From contig NZ_JASBRN010000059.1 in NCBI RefSeq assembly GCF_030149505.1, forward strand, positions 1 to 58,018: a stretch of 58,018 bases of DNA, read 5' to 3'. Made by a program: the position numbers and the translations under genes. Below the pieces are notes generated by a model that worked only from the letters and a program-made list of their open reading frames with translations, did not search any database and was not told the DNA's origin. The DNA is from Nocardioides sp. Its GTDB lineage: Bacteria; Actinomycetota; Actinomycetes; Propionibacteriales; Nocardioidaceae. Shown here piece by piece: positions 17,557 through 26,297 of the stretch; position 1 is the stretch's first letter, and every line of letters begins with the position of its first letter.

Positions 17557-18735
17557 TCAGAGGTGGGACTGGATGCCGGCCAGGAGCTGGCGGGCCATGA
17601 CGATGCGCTGCACCTGGTTGGTCCCTTCGTAGATCTGGGTGATCTTGGCGTCGCGCATCATCCGCTCGACCGGGTAGTCCTTGGTGTAGCCGTAGCCGCC
17701 CAGCACCTGGACGGCGTCGACGGTCACCTGCATGGCCACGTCGGAGGCGAAGCACTTCGCGGCCGCGCCGAAGAAGGTCAGGTCGGCGTCGCCGCGCTCG
17801 GAGCGGCCGGCGGCGGCGTACGTCATCTGGCGGGCCGCCTCGACCTTCATCCCCATGTCGGCCAGCAGGAACTGCAGGCCCTGGAAGTCGCTGATGGACT
17901 TGCCGAACTGCTGTCGCTCCTGGGCGTACTCCAGCGCGTAGTCCAGCGCGCCCTGGGCGACGCCGACGGCCTGGGCGGCGATGGTCACGCGGGTGTGGTC
18001 GAGGGTGCGCATGGCCAGCTCGAAGCCGGTGCCCTCCTCGCCGATCATCCGGTCGGCGGGGATGCGGACGTTGTCGAGGTAGACCTCGCGGGTCGGGCTG
18101 CCCTTGATGCCGAGCTTCTTCTCGGGGGCGCCGAAGGAGACGCCGGCGTCGGACTTCTCGACCACGAAGGCGGAGATGCCGCGGGTGCGCTTGTCGGGGT
18201 CGGTCACCGCGAGCACGGTGTAGAACTCCGACTCCCCCGCGTTGCTGATCCAGCGCTTGGTGCCGTGGAGCACCCAGTCCTCCCCGTCGCGGACCGCGCG
18301 GGTGCGCATCGCCGCGGCGTCCGAGCCGGCCTCGGGCTCGGACAGGCAGTAGGAGAAGCCTCCCTCGCCGCGCGCCAGGGCGCCCAGGTAGTGCTTCTTC
18401 AGCTCCTCGGAGCCGGCCAGCTGGACCGGGAGCGAGCCGAGCTTGTTCACGGCCGGGATGAGGGAGGAGGAGACGCAGGCGCGGGCGACCTCCTCGATCA
18501 CCAGCACGGTGGCGAGCGCGTCGGCGCCGGCACCGCCGTACTCCTCGGGCACGTGGGGGGCGTGGAAGTCGGCGGCCAGCAGGGCGGCGGCCGCCTCGTG
18601 CGGGTAGCGGGCCTCATCGTCGACGAGGGCGGCGTACGGCGCGACCTTGGCGTCGCACAGCTCCCGCACCGCGGAACGGATGGCCTGGTGCTCCTCGGAC
18701 AGGGCGAAGAGGGGGCTGGTGTGGGTGTCGGGCAC
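17557..18735 (-). CDS. acyl-CoA dehydrogenase
   Basis: 392 aa FAD-dependent dehydrogenase that introduces a 2,3-double bond into acyl-CoA. Signature 1 is YCLSEPEAGSDAAAMRT (about residue 130); WVLHGTKRWISNAG follows; signature 2 is QVLGGYGYTKDYPVERMMRD, and the catalytic base is the Glu of QIYEGTNQVQR (about residue 372). Close to short-chain/butyryl-CoA dehydrogenases. The GTG at 18735 has GGAGGAAC just upstream. Divergent from a TetR gene with a palindrome in the 110-bp gap. Confidence 0.95.
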   Translation of the reverse strand: MPDTHTSPLFALSEEHQAIRSAVRELCDAKVAPYAALVDDEARYPHEAAAALLAADFHAPHVPEEYGGAGADALATVLVIEEVARACVSSSLIPAVNKLGSLPVQLAGSEELKKHYLGALARGEGGFSYCLSEPEAGSDAAAMRTRAVRDGEDWVLHGTKRWISNAGESEFYTVLAVTDPDKRTRGISAFVVEKSDAGVSFGAPEKKLGIKGSPTREVYLDNVRIPADRMIGEEGTGFELAMRTLDHTRVTIAAQAVGVAQGALDYALEYAQERQQFGKSISDFQGLQFLLADMGMKVEAARQMTYAAAGRSERGDADLTFFGAAAKCFASDVAMQVTVDAVQVLGGYGYTKDYPVERMMRDAKITQIYEGTNQVQRIVMARQLLAGIQSHL

Positions 18736-18764
18736 GGGTTCCTCCGGCGGGCGTCGATCGAGAG

Positions 18765-18779
18765 CGGTACTCAGTACCG
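18765..18779. promoter_or_regulatory. TetR-type operator between divergent acyl-CoA dehydrogenase and tetR
   Basis: CGGTACTCAGTACCG is a perfect 7-bp inverted repeat around C. It is 30 bp from the dehydrogenase GTG and 67 bp from the tetR ATG, a position to control both. Confidence 0.65.
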
Positions 18780-18845
18780 TACGCTCGGGACTCGGTCCCA
18801 CCAACCTGTGGGTCCCCAGATCGGCTCACCACCTCCGGAGGGCGC

Positions 18846-19658
18846 ATGCCGACCACGGCCGCGGGCAGCACCGGCCCTACGACCGGCACCACCACGACCG
18901 ACCCCACCACGACCGACACCGCGGCGCGGCTGCGGCAGGCGGCGTACACGCTCTTCGAGCAGCAGGGGTACGCCGCCACGACGGTGGACCAGATCGCGGC
19001 CGAGGCCGGGGTCGGCCGCACGACGTTCTTCCGGGTCTTCGGGTCCAAGGAGGACGTGATCTTCCCCGACCACGAGGCGCTCGCGGCCCGGGTCGCCGCC
19101 CGGCTCGACACGCTCGGGGACGACCCGGGTGCCGCGCCGCTCGGCGCGACCGAGGCGGCACGGATCGTGCTGGAGCACTACCTGGCCGAGGGCGACCTGG
19201 CGCGGGCCCGCTACCGGCTGACCGCCACGGTCCCCACGCTGCGCGACCGCGAGGTCAGCTCGACCGCGGGGTACCGCCGACGCTTCCGCGACGCGCTGCG
19301 CGGCTGGACCGGCGAGGAGCCCGGTGACGACCTGCGTGCCGAGGTGGTCGCCGGCTCGATCGTCACCGCGCACAACCACGTGCTGCGGCGCTGGCTGCGC
19401 GGGGCCGTCGACGACGACGGGGCGCGGCGTGAGCTGGACCGGGCGCTGGGCCTGGTGCTGGCCTCGGTCGCGGCGACCGGCCGGTCGGGAGGCGCCGACC
19501 AGGCCCCACCCGACCAGGTCCCACCCGGCGTCGGCCGGCCCGGCACGTCCGCCGCTGGCAGCACGGTCGTCGTGCTGCGCTCGGGCGCGACGCTCGAGGA
19601 GGTGCTGCCCGAGCTGCAGGCGGCGCTGGCCCGGGTCGAGGTGGGGGTCGAGGCCTGA
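18846..19658 (+). CDS. TetR family transcriptional regulator
   Basis: 270 aa. A Thr-rich N-terminal tail (about 25 residues) precedes the DNA-binding domain: AAYTLFEQQGYAATTVDQIAAEAG and VGRTTFFRVFGSKEDVIFPD (about 32-76). The C-terminus (about 210-270) is Pro/Gly-rich and then forms a short helix, longer than usual for the family. Divergent from the acyl-CoA dehydrogenase, which it probably represses; the inducer may be an acyl-CoA. Confidence 0.92.
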   Translation: MPTTAAGSTGPTTGTTTTDPTTTDTAARLRQAAYTLFEQQGYAATTVDQIAAEAGVGRTTFFRVFGSKEDVIFPDHEALAARVAARLDTLGDDPGAAPLGATEAARIVLEHYLAEGDLARARYRLTATVPTLRDREVSSTAGYRRRFRDALRGWTGEEPGDDLRAEVVAGSIVTAHNHVLRRWLRGAVDDDGARRELDRALGLVLASVAATGRSGGADQAPPDQVPPGVGRPGTSAAGSTVVVLRSGATLEEVLPELQAALARVEVGVEA

Positions 19659-19691
19659 GGACGCGCCTGGGCACGGCTCCCCACCGCGACT

Positions 19692-19739
19692 CGCACCGCG
19701 ACCCGCACCTCGACCCGCACCTCGACCCGCACCTCGTCC
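19692..19739. repeat. 12-bp tandem repeat, 4 copies
   Basis: CGCACCTCGACC-type units repeat four times with a 12-bp period just after the tetR stop. A similar word (CACACCTCGACCCC) occurs in the hairpin at 44426. Confidence 0.75.
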
Positions 19740-19777
19740 CGCCTCGGAGGCCCCGTCAGCACCCTGGTCGTCACAGG

Positions 19778-19818
19778 TGGAGGTCCTCTCCGGCACCTGG
19801 TGCCGGAGAGGACCTCCA
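19778..19818. terminator. perfect 20-bp stem hairpin
   Basis: TGGAGGTCCTCTCCGGCACC and its exact complement are separated by one T, giving a 41-nt near-perfect palindrome. It is 120 bp after the tetR stop and 110 bp before the next gene. Probably a factor-independent terminator without a T-run, or a cruciform-prone site. Confidence 0.75.
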
Positions 19819-19928
19819 GCCCGGGTGCCGCAGGGTCGGCTCGCGGGTCCGGCCGCCCGCCCGGAGTAGCCCGCCCGGAGTCGCCCGGAGCCCAGCACAC
19901 AGGGCCCTCACGCCCTTAACCTGGGCCC

Positions 19929-21842
19929 ATGGCCGAGGAGAGCGAGCGGGACGAGGGCGGCAGCGACCTCTTCGACCGGTGGCTCTCGCACCGCCAGGAG
20001 AGCACCGGCGAGGCGCCGCGGCCGCGCACGTACGGCGTGCCGCGGACCGGACTGGCCGGCGCGGACCCGGCCGACCCCGGGGCGGCCGCCGCCGAGGAGG
20101 GGACCCCGCCCGCGGCGGCGGACGGCACCGAGCACCCGGAGGCGGAGACAGCGGCCGACGCGCTGGGCGTCGCGGCGCCGGACGCGGCCGCGGCCGAGTC
20201 CCCCGAGGACGGCGCGGCGAGTAAGGACGACGAGCCCCAGGTGCCCGCGGACCCCGCACCGAGTCCCGCGGCCGCCCCGCAGCCGCCGACCCACCGGGAG
20301 CCGGTGGGGCTGGACGAGTTCGAGCCGGTGGTCATCGCGTCGGTACGCCGCCAGGCCGAGGCCCCGGTGGAGAAGCGGTCGCGGCTCGCCCGGTTCCGGC
20401 GGGCCGGGCTCGAACCGGACCCGGCCGGCGAGGAGCCTGCCGACGACCGACCTGCCGACGAGGTGGCGGTCGGCATCGGGGTGGCCGACGAGGTGGCGGA
20501 CTACGCCCCCGGAGCGGTCGAGCACGGAGCGGCTGACGAGGTGGCGGACGACGCCTCCGGAGCGGTCGAGCACGGAGCGGTCGAGCACGGAGCGGCCGAG
20601 CACGGAGCGATCGACGACGGAGCGACCCCGCACGAGGTGATGACCCGCGCGACCGTCGGACCCGCGCCTCCCGCACCCGAGCGTGGAGCGCCCTCGACCG
20701 AGCCCCACCAGGGGTACGACGAGCCCCCGTGGCCCGCAGAGCGGCCGACGCCGTACGTCGCTCCCGCCCCGTCAGTCCCGCCGCACCCCGCCGAGGTGCC
20801 GGTCGCCGGCCCGTCGGACGGCGGCGACGAGCCCGCGGCCGCGGCCGCGAGCGGTCCCGACCCGGATCCGCGGACCGCCGCGCCGCCCTCGCCCTCCGCG
20901 CCGCCCTCCCCGTCCGCGCCGCCCTCGCCGCCCCCGCGGCCGAGCGCCGCCCCACGCGGAGAGCAGGACGCCGCGGCTGCGGTGTTCGCCGCCTTCAACC
21001 CCGGTGCCTTCAACCCCGGTGCCGCCAACCCCGGTGCCGCGCCCGCCCCGGCACCCCCGGAGGCGCGCGGCACCACCACACCCGCCACTCCCACGGCGAC
21101 CCCACCGGCAGCAGCACCGCCGGTCGCACAGACCACCCCCGAGTCGCCGCGGCGCGCACTGCGTCGGCCGCGACCCTCGCTGGGGTCGTACGTCGAGGCG
21201 GCGCGCACCACCCTGGACCGCTCGGTGCGCGGCACGCCGGAGGAGCGGGTCGCGAGCGGAACGGCCGCAGCCGCCCCGGCCCCGACCGAGCAGCCCGTCG
21301 CACCGGAGACTGCCGCGCCTGAGGGTCCGGCGACCGAGGCCGCGCCCGCCCGCTCGGCGTACGACGAGCTCCGCGCGCAGCGCGAGGCCGCCGCTCCCCC
21401 GCAGCCCGACGTCGTGCCGCCGAGCATCGACTTCCGGCCCCGCACCCTGGCCCGGCGCGTGACCTCGGTGCTGCTGCTGGTGGGCCTGGTGGCCACCGGC
21501 ATCGCCGCCTGGCGCGCCTACGACAGCCGGGACGAGACCGACATCGGCCTGGCCGCGATCCTGGCCCTGGCCACGGGCGTCGTGTGGGCGATCCGCGCGG
21601 GGTCGGTGCCCACCCGGGTCGGGCTGCACGGGGGCGTACTCGAGGTGCGCTCGCAGGCGGGACGGTTCGTCTTCGAGGTGACCGGCGCGCACACCCGGCT
21701 CGAGGTCGTCGGGTCGCCGGGCCGCCGCGGCTCCCGGCTCCTCGTGCACCGCCGCGGGCTGGCCCCGTTCGAGATCACCCCCGCGATGGTCGACCTGCGC
21801 CGGCTGGTGGAGGCACTGCGGTACTACCGCCCCGACCTCTGA
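19929..21842 (+). CDS. large low-complexity Pro/Ala/Glu protein with C-terminal membrane hairpin
   Basis: 637 aa. The first about 510 residues are disordered and rich in A, P, E and D, with internal repeats: about five AVEHGA/AEHGA-type units near 195-235, PSPSAPP near 325 and FNPGAFNPGAANPGA near 355. Then two membrane segments (RVTSVLLLVGLVATGIAAW, and IGLAAILALATGVVWAI) and a small about 75-residue beta-rich domain that looks PH-like (GLHGGVLEVRSQAGRFVFEV). I do not recognise a named family. ATG at 19929 with TAACCT 6 nt upstream. The likely topology is a long cytosolic arm on a membrane anchor. Confidence 0.82.
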   Translation: MAEESERDEGGSDLFDRWLSHRQESTGEAPRPRTYGVPRTGLAGADPADPGAAAAEEGTPPAAADGTEHPEAETAADALGVAAPDAAAAESPEDGAASKDDEPQVPADPAPSPAAAPQPPTHREPVGLDEFEPVVIASVRRQAEAPVEKRSRLARFRRAGLEPDPAGEEPADDRPADEVAVGIGVADEVADYAPGAVEHGAADEVADDASGAVEHGAVEHGAAEHGAIDDGATPHEVMTRATVGPAPPAPERGAPSTEPHQGYDEPPWPAERPTPYVAPAPSVPPHPAEVPVAGPSDGGDEPAAAAASGPDPDPRTAAPPSPSAPPSPSAPPSPPPRPSAAPRGEQDAAAAVFAAFNPGAFNPGAANPGAAPAPAPPEARGTTTPATPTATPPAAAPPVAQTTPESPRRALRRPRPSLGSYVEAARTTLDRSVRGTPEERVASGTAAAAPAPTEQPVAPETAAPEGPATEAAPARSAYDELRAQREAAAPPQPDVVPPSIDFRPRTLARRVTSVLLLVGLVATGIAAWRAYDSRDETDIGLAAILALATGVVWAIRAGSVPTRVGLHGGVLEVRSQAGRFVFEVTGAHTRLEVVGSPGRRGSRLLVHRRGLAPFEITPAMVDLRRLVEALRYYRPDL

Positions 21843-21876
21843 GCACCCACCCTCGGCCCGACCACCAGCCCAGAAC

Positions 21877-21890
21877 GAGAACGTGTTCTA
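21877..21890. promoter_or_regulatory. KstR-like operator 1
   Basis: GAGAACGTGTTCTA fits 13 of the 14 positions defined by TNNAACNNGTTNNA. It overlaps the start of the TAGAGT -10 box that ends 6 nt before the thioesterase ATG. The same AACGTGTTCT core is found at 48946 and 57420. Confidence 0.65.
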
Positions 21891-21900
21891 GAGTCCGGCC

Positions 21901-22578
21901 ATGCCCGGCTACGTGCGTGACGACCTGCCCGAGGAGGAGGTCGAGCGCCAGCGCGACCTCTACGGACCCTTCACCCAGTCCATCCGCGAGCTGGTCGACG
22001 CCGGCCTGCGCACCCTCGTCGCGGACGAGGAGGTGCTCGCCGTCCAGGCCGAGGTCGAGGCGCTCACGGCCCGGCTGCGGGCCTCGCAGCTCGACGGGGC
22101 GTACGGCGTCCGCTTCTCCGCCGAGGGCCGAGGCCGCCCCTGGGGCAACACCGTCGTGGGGCTGCGCAACGCGGTCGCGCCGCCGCTGAAGATCGAGCAC
22201 CACCCCGACCGCGACGGTCGCGTGTGGTCGGACTTCCACCTGGGCGCGGTCTACGAGGGCCCTCCGGGCCTCGTCCACGGCGGCGTGTCCGCCCTGGTCC
22301 TCGACCAGCTGCTCGGTGAGTCCGCGGGAGCCGGTGGCAAGCCGGGCATGACCGCGACCCTGACCCTCACCTACAAGCGCGGCACCCCGTTGGGCGAGCT
22401 GCGTGGTGAGGCGTGGATCGAGCGCGCGGAGTCCTACAAGACGTGGGCCCGCGGGCACCTCATCGGACCCGAGGGCGTCACCGTCGAGGCCGAGGGCCTC
22501 TTCGTGCTGCCGCGCTGGGCGCGGGAGGCCCTCGCCAAGCAGGACCCGGAGAAGGCGCCGCCGCGCTACTTCGAGTAG
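21901..22578 (+). CDS. PaaI-like hotdog-fold acyl-CoA thioesterase
   Basis: 225 aa. A helical N-terminal extension of about 90 residues is followed by a hotdog domain with GPPGLVHGGVSALVLDQLLG (about residues 120-139), the HGG motif and catalytic acidic position of PaaI/THEM4-type thioesterases, then LTLTYKRGTPLGELR. It should hydrolyse an acyl-CoA. A KstR-like palindrome overlaps its promoter; mycobacterial relatives lie in lipid-degradation regulons. ATG at 21901, probably leaderless. Confidence 0.88.
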   Translation: MPGYVRDDLPEEEVERQRDLYGPFTQSIRELVDAGLRTLVADEEVLAVQAEVEALTARLRASQLDGAYGVRFSAEGRGRPWGNTVVGLRNAVAPPLKIEHHPDRDGRVWSDFHLGAVYEGPPGLVHGGVSALVLDQLLGESAGAGGKPGMTATLTLTYKRGTPLGELRGEAWIERAESYKTWARGHLIGPEGVTVEAEGLFVLPRWAREALAKQDPEKAPPRYFE

Positions 22579-22716
22579 TCGATGGAGCCTGCCTGACCGC
22601 GACCCTTCCCGACAGGAGACCGGGTCTCGTCCCGCCCGTCGCGACCTCGTCCCTCGGTCGCGGGGCTCGCTCGACCTCTTCGGGTCACGCCGGGTCGCTT
22701 CGCTCCCCGTCGTGCC

Positions 22717-24213
22717 TCAGACGCGGACCCCGCGCTCGCCGGCGTCGGTGAGCCGGACCTCCTCGAGGGCCTGCTCCTCCAGCGCGACCCGGCGGGCCTG
22801 CTCGTCGGCGAGCCGCTTGTCGGCGTACTCCCCCGGGTCGGAGACGAGGTCCTGCACGCCGCGCTCGAGGCGGGCGAGGGCGGTGCGGCCGAAGATCTGC
22901 TGCTCGGTGGCGGTGCGCTCGGCGCGGCCGCGACCCAGGAACGAGACCAGCCAGTGCAGGACCGCGGTCACGCGGTTCTTGAAACCGGTGATGTAGACGA
23001 GGTGGACCGCCAGCCACATCAGCCAGGCGACGAAGCCGGTGATCCGGATCCTGCCGACCATGGCGACGGCACGGAAGCGGCTGATGGTGGCCATCGAGCC
23101 CTTGTCGAAGTACGTGAACGGCTTCTGGGCGGGCTTGCCCTTGAGCCGGCCGTCGATCTCCTTGGCGGCGTACTTCGCGCCCTGGATGGCGACCTGCGCG
23201 ACGCCGGGCAGGTTGTCGAGGGCGATCATGTCGCCGACCACGAAGACCTCGGGGTGGCCGGGCAGCGTGAGGTCGGGGTTGACCCCGATCCGCCCGGCGC
23301 GGTCCAGCGGCGCGCCCGTCTGCTCCGACAGGGTGCGCGCGAGCGGGCTGCCCGCGACGCCGGCGGCCCAGATCTTGGTGACGGCCTCGATCCGCTCCTC
23401 GCTGCCGTCCTTGTGCTTGACGACCAGCCCGCGCTCGTCGACGTCGGTGACCATCGCGCCGAGCATGACCTCGACGCCGAGCTTCTCCAGCTCCTTCTTG
23501 GTCTTCTGGCCCAGCTTCTTGCCGAAGGGCGGCAGCACCTGGGGCGCGGCGTCGGCGAGGATCACCCGCGCCTGGCGGCTGCTGATCGCGCGGAAGTCGC
23601 GGGTCAGCGTGCGGTGGGCGAGCTCGGCGATCTGGCCGGCCATCTCCACACCGGTCGGCCCGGCACCGACGACCACGAAGGTCAGGAGGTGGTCGACGTC
23701 CTCGCCACGCAGCGCCCCGAGCTCGGCCATCTCGAAAGCGCCGAAGATGCGGCCTCGCAGCTCCAGGGCGTCGTCGATCGTCTTCATGCCGGGGGCGAAC
23801 TCGGCGAAGTGGTCGTTGCCGAAGTAGGACTGGGTGGCACCGGCGGCGACCAAGAGGGAGTCGTACGGCGTCACCGTCTCGCGACCGAGCACCTGGGAGA
23901 CCACGAGCCGCCGCTCGAGGTCGATGTCGGTGACCTCGCCGAGCAGGACCTGGGCGTTCTTCTGCCGGCTGAGGATCTCGCGCGTGGGCGGGGCGATCTC
24001 GCCCTCGGAGAGGATGCCGGTCGCCACCTGGTAGAGCAGCGGCTGGAAGAGGTGGTGGGTCGTCTTGGCGATCATCGTGACGTCGACCGCCGAGCGGCGC
24101 AGCGCCTTGGCGCCGAAGAGCCCACCGAAGCCGGACCCGATGACGACGACCCGGTGCTTGCCCGCGCCCTCCTCGGTCACGCCCTGCACGGCGGTGTCGG
24201 TCCCCTTGGTCAT
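22717..24213 (-). CDS. ndh: type II NADH dehydrogenase
   Basis: 498 aa single-subunit flavoprotein that passes electrons from NADH to menaquinone without pumping protons. FAD-binding VVVIGSGFGGLFGAKAL is at about 21-37, NAD-binding FVVVGAGPTGVEMAGQIAEL at about 176-195, and the second FAD contact FVVGDMIALDNLPGVAQVAIQG at about 325. Hydrophobic helices IRITGFVAWLMWLAVHLVYI near residue 390 anchor it to the membrane. ATG at 24213 with GGGAG upstream. Its long 5' gap faces a divergent HATPase gene. The 138 bp after it hold no clear gene. Confidence 0.95.
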   Translation of the reverse strand: MTKGTDTAVQGVTEEGAGKHRVVVIGSGFGGLFGAKALRRSAVDVTMIAKTTHHLFQPLLYQVATGILSEGEIAPPTREILSRQKNAQVLLGEVTDIDLERRLVVSQVLGRETVTPYDSLLVAAGATQSYFGNDHFAEFAPGMKTIDDALELRGRIFGAFEMAELGALRGEDVDHLLTFVVVGAGPTGVEMAGQIAELAHRTLTRDFRAISSRQARVILADAAPQVLPPFGKKLGQKTKKELEKLGVEVMLGAMVTDVDERGLVVKHKDGSEERIEAVTKIWAAGVAGSPLARTLSEQTGAPLDRAGRIGVNPDLTLPGHPEVFVVGDMIALDNLPGVAQVAIQGAKYAAKEIDGRLKGKPAQKPFTYFDKGSMATISRFRAVAMVGRIRITGFVAWLMWLAVHLVYITGFKNRVTAVLHWLVSFLGRGRAERTATEQQIFGRTALARLERGVQDLVSDPGEYADKRLADEQARRVALEEQALEEVRLTDAGERGVRV

Positions 24214-24579
24214 GGCTCTCCCTGCCTACGTCTCTCGCCTCTGTCCGACCACGGGTCTCGTGGCCCTGGCCCGGGCGCCCCGTCTGGCGCCTGTGGACCA
24301 CTCACCAGTGTGGCTCCCCGGCACCCCCCTCAACCAACCCGTACGGGCGTCTCCTGCCTCACACTCAGGTCGGCCCCCGGTCGGGCCGATAACCCGTGCA
24401 GGGCTTGACAGTGGTGGTCCATCGGCGGCACACCCCTGGTCAAGACGGGCCCTCACCCGGCAGGGTGGGGGCAGGAAAATATTCAACGACCCGGTTTGTC
24501 GCCGGGCCTGCGGGGGAATCCGCCCAGCCAGGACGGCACCCCCGTTCTCCTCACCAGCCGACCACGGGAAGTCACGCAC
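24214..24579. other. 366-bp divergent intergenic region
   Basis: Lies between ndh (minus) and the HATPase gene (plus). It has a small stem CCCGG-N7-CCGGG (about 24491-24507) and an AT-rich island AAAATATTCAA at about 24476, unusual in this DNA. GTTTGT followed 14 nt later by GGGGGAA is faintly like a sigma-B-type promoter, but the match is weak. No ORF is convincing. Confidence 0.4.
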
Positions 24580-25506
24580 GTGCCGCTCAACCGACCAGCG
24601 CTCTCGCTCGGAGCGGGTCCCCGCAGCGTGCAGGACGCGCGCCGGTGGGTGGTCGACACGTGCCGCGACATCGATCGGCCCGAACTGGTGGAGTGCGCCG
24701 AGCTGGCGGTCTCGGAGCTGGTGACCAACGCGTTGCTCCACGGCGAGGCCCCCATCCAGGTGCGGGTGCGCGGCACCCGGGAGCACCCGCGGGTCGAGGT
24801 GCGCGACGGCTCGCCCGAGCGTCCGGTGCTGCCGAGCGCCGAGGACGAGGGCGACGACGTCCTGCTCACGTTCGGCCGTGGCCTGGCGATCGTCGGGCGC
24901 TGCTCGGACGCCTGGGGCGCCGAGATCGAGGCCGACGGCAAGACCGTGTGGTTCGCCCCCGCCCGCACCTTCTCGGACACGGTGACCCCGGGCCTGATCA
25001 CCGGCGTGGCCGCCGAGCCCGACGAGGTCCCCGCGGACGCGGTGACCGCCGTGGTCCGTGACGTCCCGGTGGAGGCGTTCCTGGAGTTCGGTCGGCACTT
25101 CCGCGAGCTGCGCCGCGAGGTGCGCCTGCTGTCCCTGGCCCACGAGTCCGACTACCCGTTGGCCAAGGACCTCTCCGACCTCTTCGGCGACCTCGAGCGC
25201 CAGCTGCGCGCGGGCACCGACGACACCCCGGTCCTGCGGGCCCAGGCGGACGGTGCGGAGCGGGTCGACCTGGACGTGGTCGTCTCCCCTGCCGCCAGCC
25301 GCACGATCGAGCGCTTCATCTCCCTGCTCGACCTGGCCGACGAGTTCTGCCGCCAGCAGCGGCTGCTGTCGCTGGCCCGCAGCCCCGAGCAGCGCACCTT
25401 CCAGGAGTGGTACCTCCAGGAGCTGGTCCGCCAGTCCCGCGGCGAGCCCTCGGTCCCCGCCCCGCGCGGCGACTTCGCGGCCGTGCCGCTGCAGCGCCTG
25501 GGCTGA
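24580..25506 (+). CDS. HATPase_c (anti-sigma/SpoIIAB-type) protein with an uncharacterised C-terminal domain
   Basis: 308 aa. Residues about 10-125 are a histidine-kinase-like ATPase fold: ELAVSELVTNALLHGEAPIQ (N-box), VEVRDGSP (G1) and TFGRGLAIVGRCSDAWG (G2), as in RsbW and Streptomyces anti-sigma factors. Residues about 145-300 form a charged helical domain (FLEFGRHFRELRREVRLLSL, then RTIERFISLLDLADEFCRQQ) I do not recognise; PP2C-type phosphatases of this class often carry an adjacent helical sensor. GTG at 24580 with GGGAAG upstream. No sigma or anti-anti-sigma gene is nearby. Confidence 0.85.
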   Translation: MPLNRPALSLGAGPRSVQDARRWVVDTCRDIDRPELVECAELAVSELVTNALLHGEAPIQVRVRGTREHPRVEVRDGSPERPVLPSAEDEGDDVLLTFGRGLAIVGRCSDAWGAEIEADGKTVWFAPARTFSDTVTPGLITGVAAEPDEVPADAVTAVVRDVPVEAFLEFGRHFRELRREVRLLSLAHESDYPLAKDLSDLFGDLERQLRAGTDDTPVLRAQADGAERVDLDVVVSPAASRTIERFISLLDLADEFCRQQRLLSLARSPEQRTFQEWYLQELVRQSRGEPSVPAPRGDFAAVPLQRLG

Positions 25507-25538
25507 CCGCCGCCATCCCCGACCGCTAGCCTCCACGG

Positions 25539-25934
25539 GTGCGTCGAGAGCTGCTGGCCGTCGCGGTCGGCGGCGCCGCCGGGGCGCTGGCCCGCTGGTC
25601 GCTGTCCGGTCTCGCCCCCGAGGACCAGGGCTTCCCGTGGGCGACGCTGGCGATCAACGTCGCGGGCTGCTTCGCCCTCGCCCTGCTCCCCGCCCTGCCG
25701 GCGGTGCGCGACCGCGCCCTGCTGCTGGTCGCGCTCGGACCCGGCCTGCTCGGCGGGTTCACCACGCTGTCGGCGTACGCCGAGGAGGCGCGGGCCCTGG
25801 TCGCCGACGGCCACCCGGGGCTGGCCGCGGCGTACGTCGTGGGCACGCTCGGCGCCTGCCTGCTGGCCGTCTCCCTGGCCGTCTCCCTGGCCGCAGCCTT
25901 CACGTCGGGCCCGGGAGCGAGGAGGTCGCGGTGA
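25539..25934 (+). CDS. crcB: fluoride channel FluC (CrcB), subunit 1
   Basis: 131 aa with four membrane helices. It shows GGAAGALARW at the start, ATLAINVAGCFALALL (pore Asn region) and LLGGFTTLSAYAEEA, the GGxTTxS signature. FluC is a dual-topology dimeric channel that expels fluoride. It is the first of two adjacent, non-identical copies; the GTG of the second overlaps its stop (GTGA). TAGCCT ends 6 nt before its GTG start. Confidence 0.94.
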   Translation: MRRELLAVAVGGAAGALARWSLSGLAPEDQGFPWATLAINVAGCFALALLPALPAVRDRALLLVALGPGLLGGFTTLSAYAEEARALVADGHPGLAAAYVVGTLGACLLAVSLAVSLAAAFTSGPGARRSR

Positions 25935-26281
25935 GCACGCTCGCGACGGCCGGTCTCGTGGCGCTGGGCGCGGCCGTGGGGGCGCCGTTGCGGTACTGGC
26001 TGTGGCGCCGGTGGGACGCACCTGGCCGACCGGTCGGGACGCTGGTCGCCAACACCGCGGGCTCCCTCCTGCTCGGGGTGCTGTCCGGGCTCGCGCTCGG
26101 CGGGCACCTGCTCGCCCTGCTCGGCACCGGGCTCGCCGGCGCGCTGACCACCTGGTCGACCCTCGCCCTCCAGACCCACGGCCTGGGACGGCGGGCGGGG
26201 TCTGCCTACGTCACCACGACGCTGGTGCTCGCACTGGGGGCGTGCGCGGTGGGGTTCGTGGCGGGCTCGTGGCTCGCCTGA
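25931..26281 (+). CDS. crcB: fluoride channel FluC (CrcB), subunit 2
   Basis: 116 aa, four membrane helices: ALGAAVGAPLRYWLWRRW at the N-terminus, TLVANTAGSLLLGVLSGLA and GTGLAGALTTWSTLALQTH, where GGFTTLS of subunit 1 is AGALTTWS. Charged loops differ from subunit 1, as in species where two single-topology FluC proteins form a heterodimer. Translationally coupled to subunit 1. Confidence 0.92.
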   Translation: MSTLATAGLVALGAAVGAPLRYWLWRRWDAPGRPVGTLVANTAGSLLLGVLSGLALGGHLLALLGTGLAGALTTWSTLALQTHGLGRRAGSAYVTTTLVLALGACAVGFVAGSWLA

Positions 26282-26297
26282 CGGCCGGTCTCGCTGC

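Noticed and set aside
24395..24560. c-di-AMP (ydaO/yuaA) or other riboswitch upstream of the HATPase gene
   Set aside because: I could not find the conserved core motifs and the hairpins are weak.
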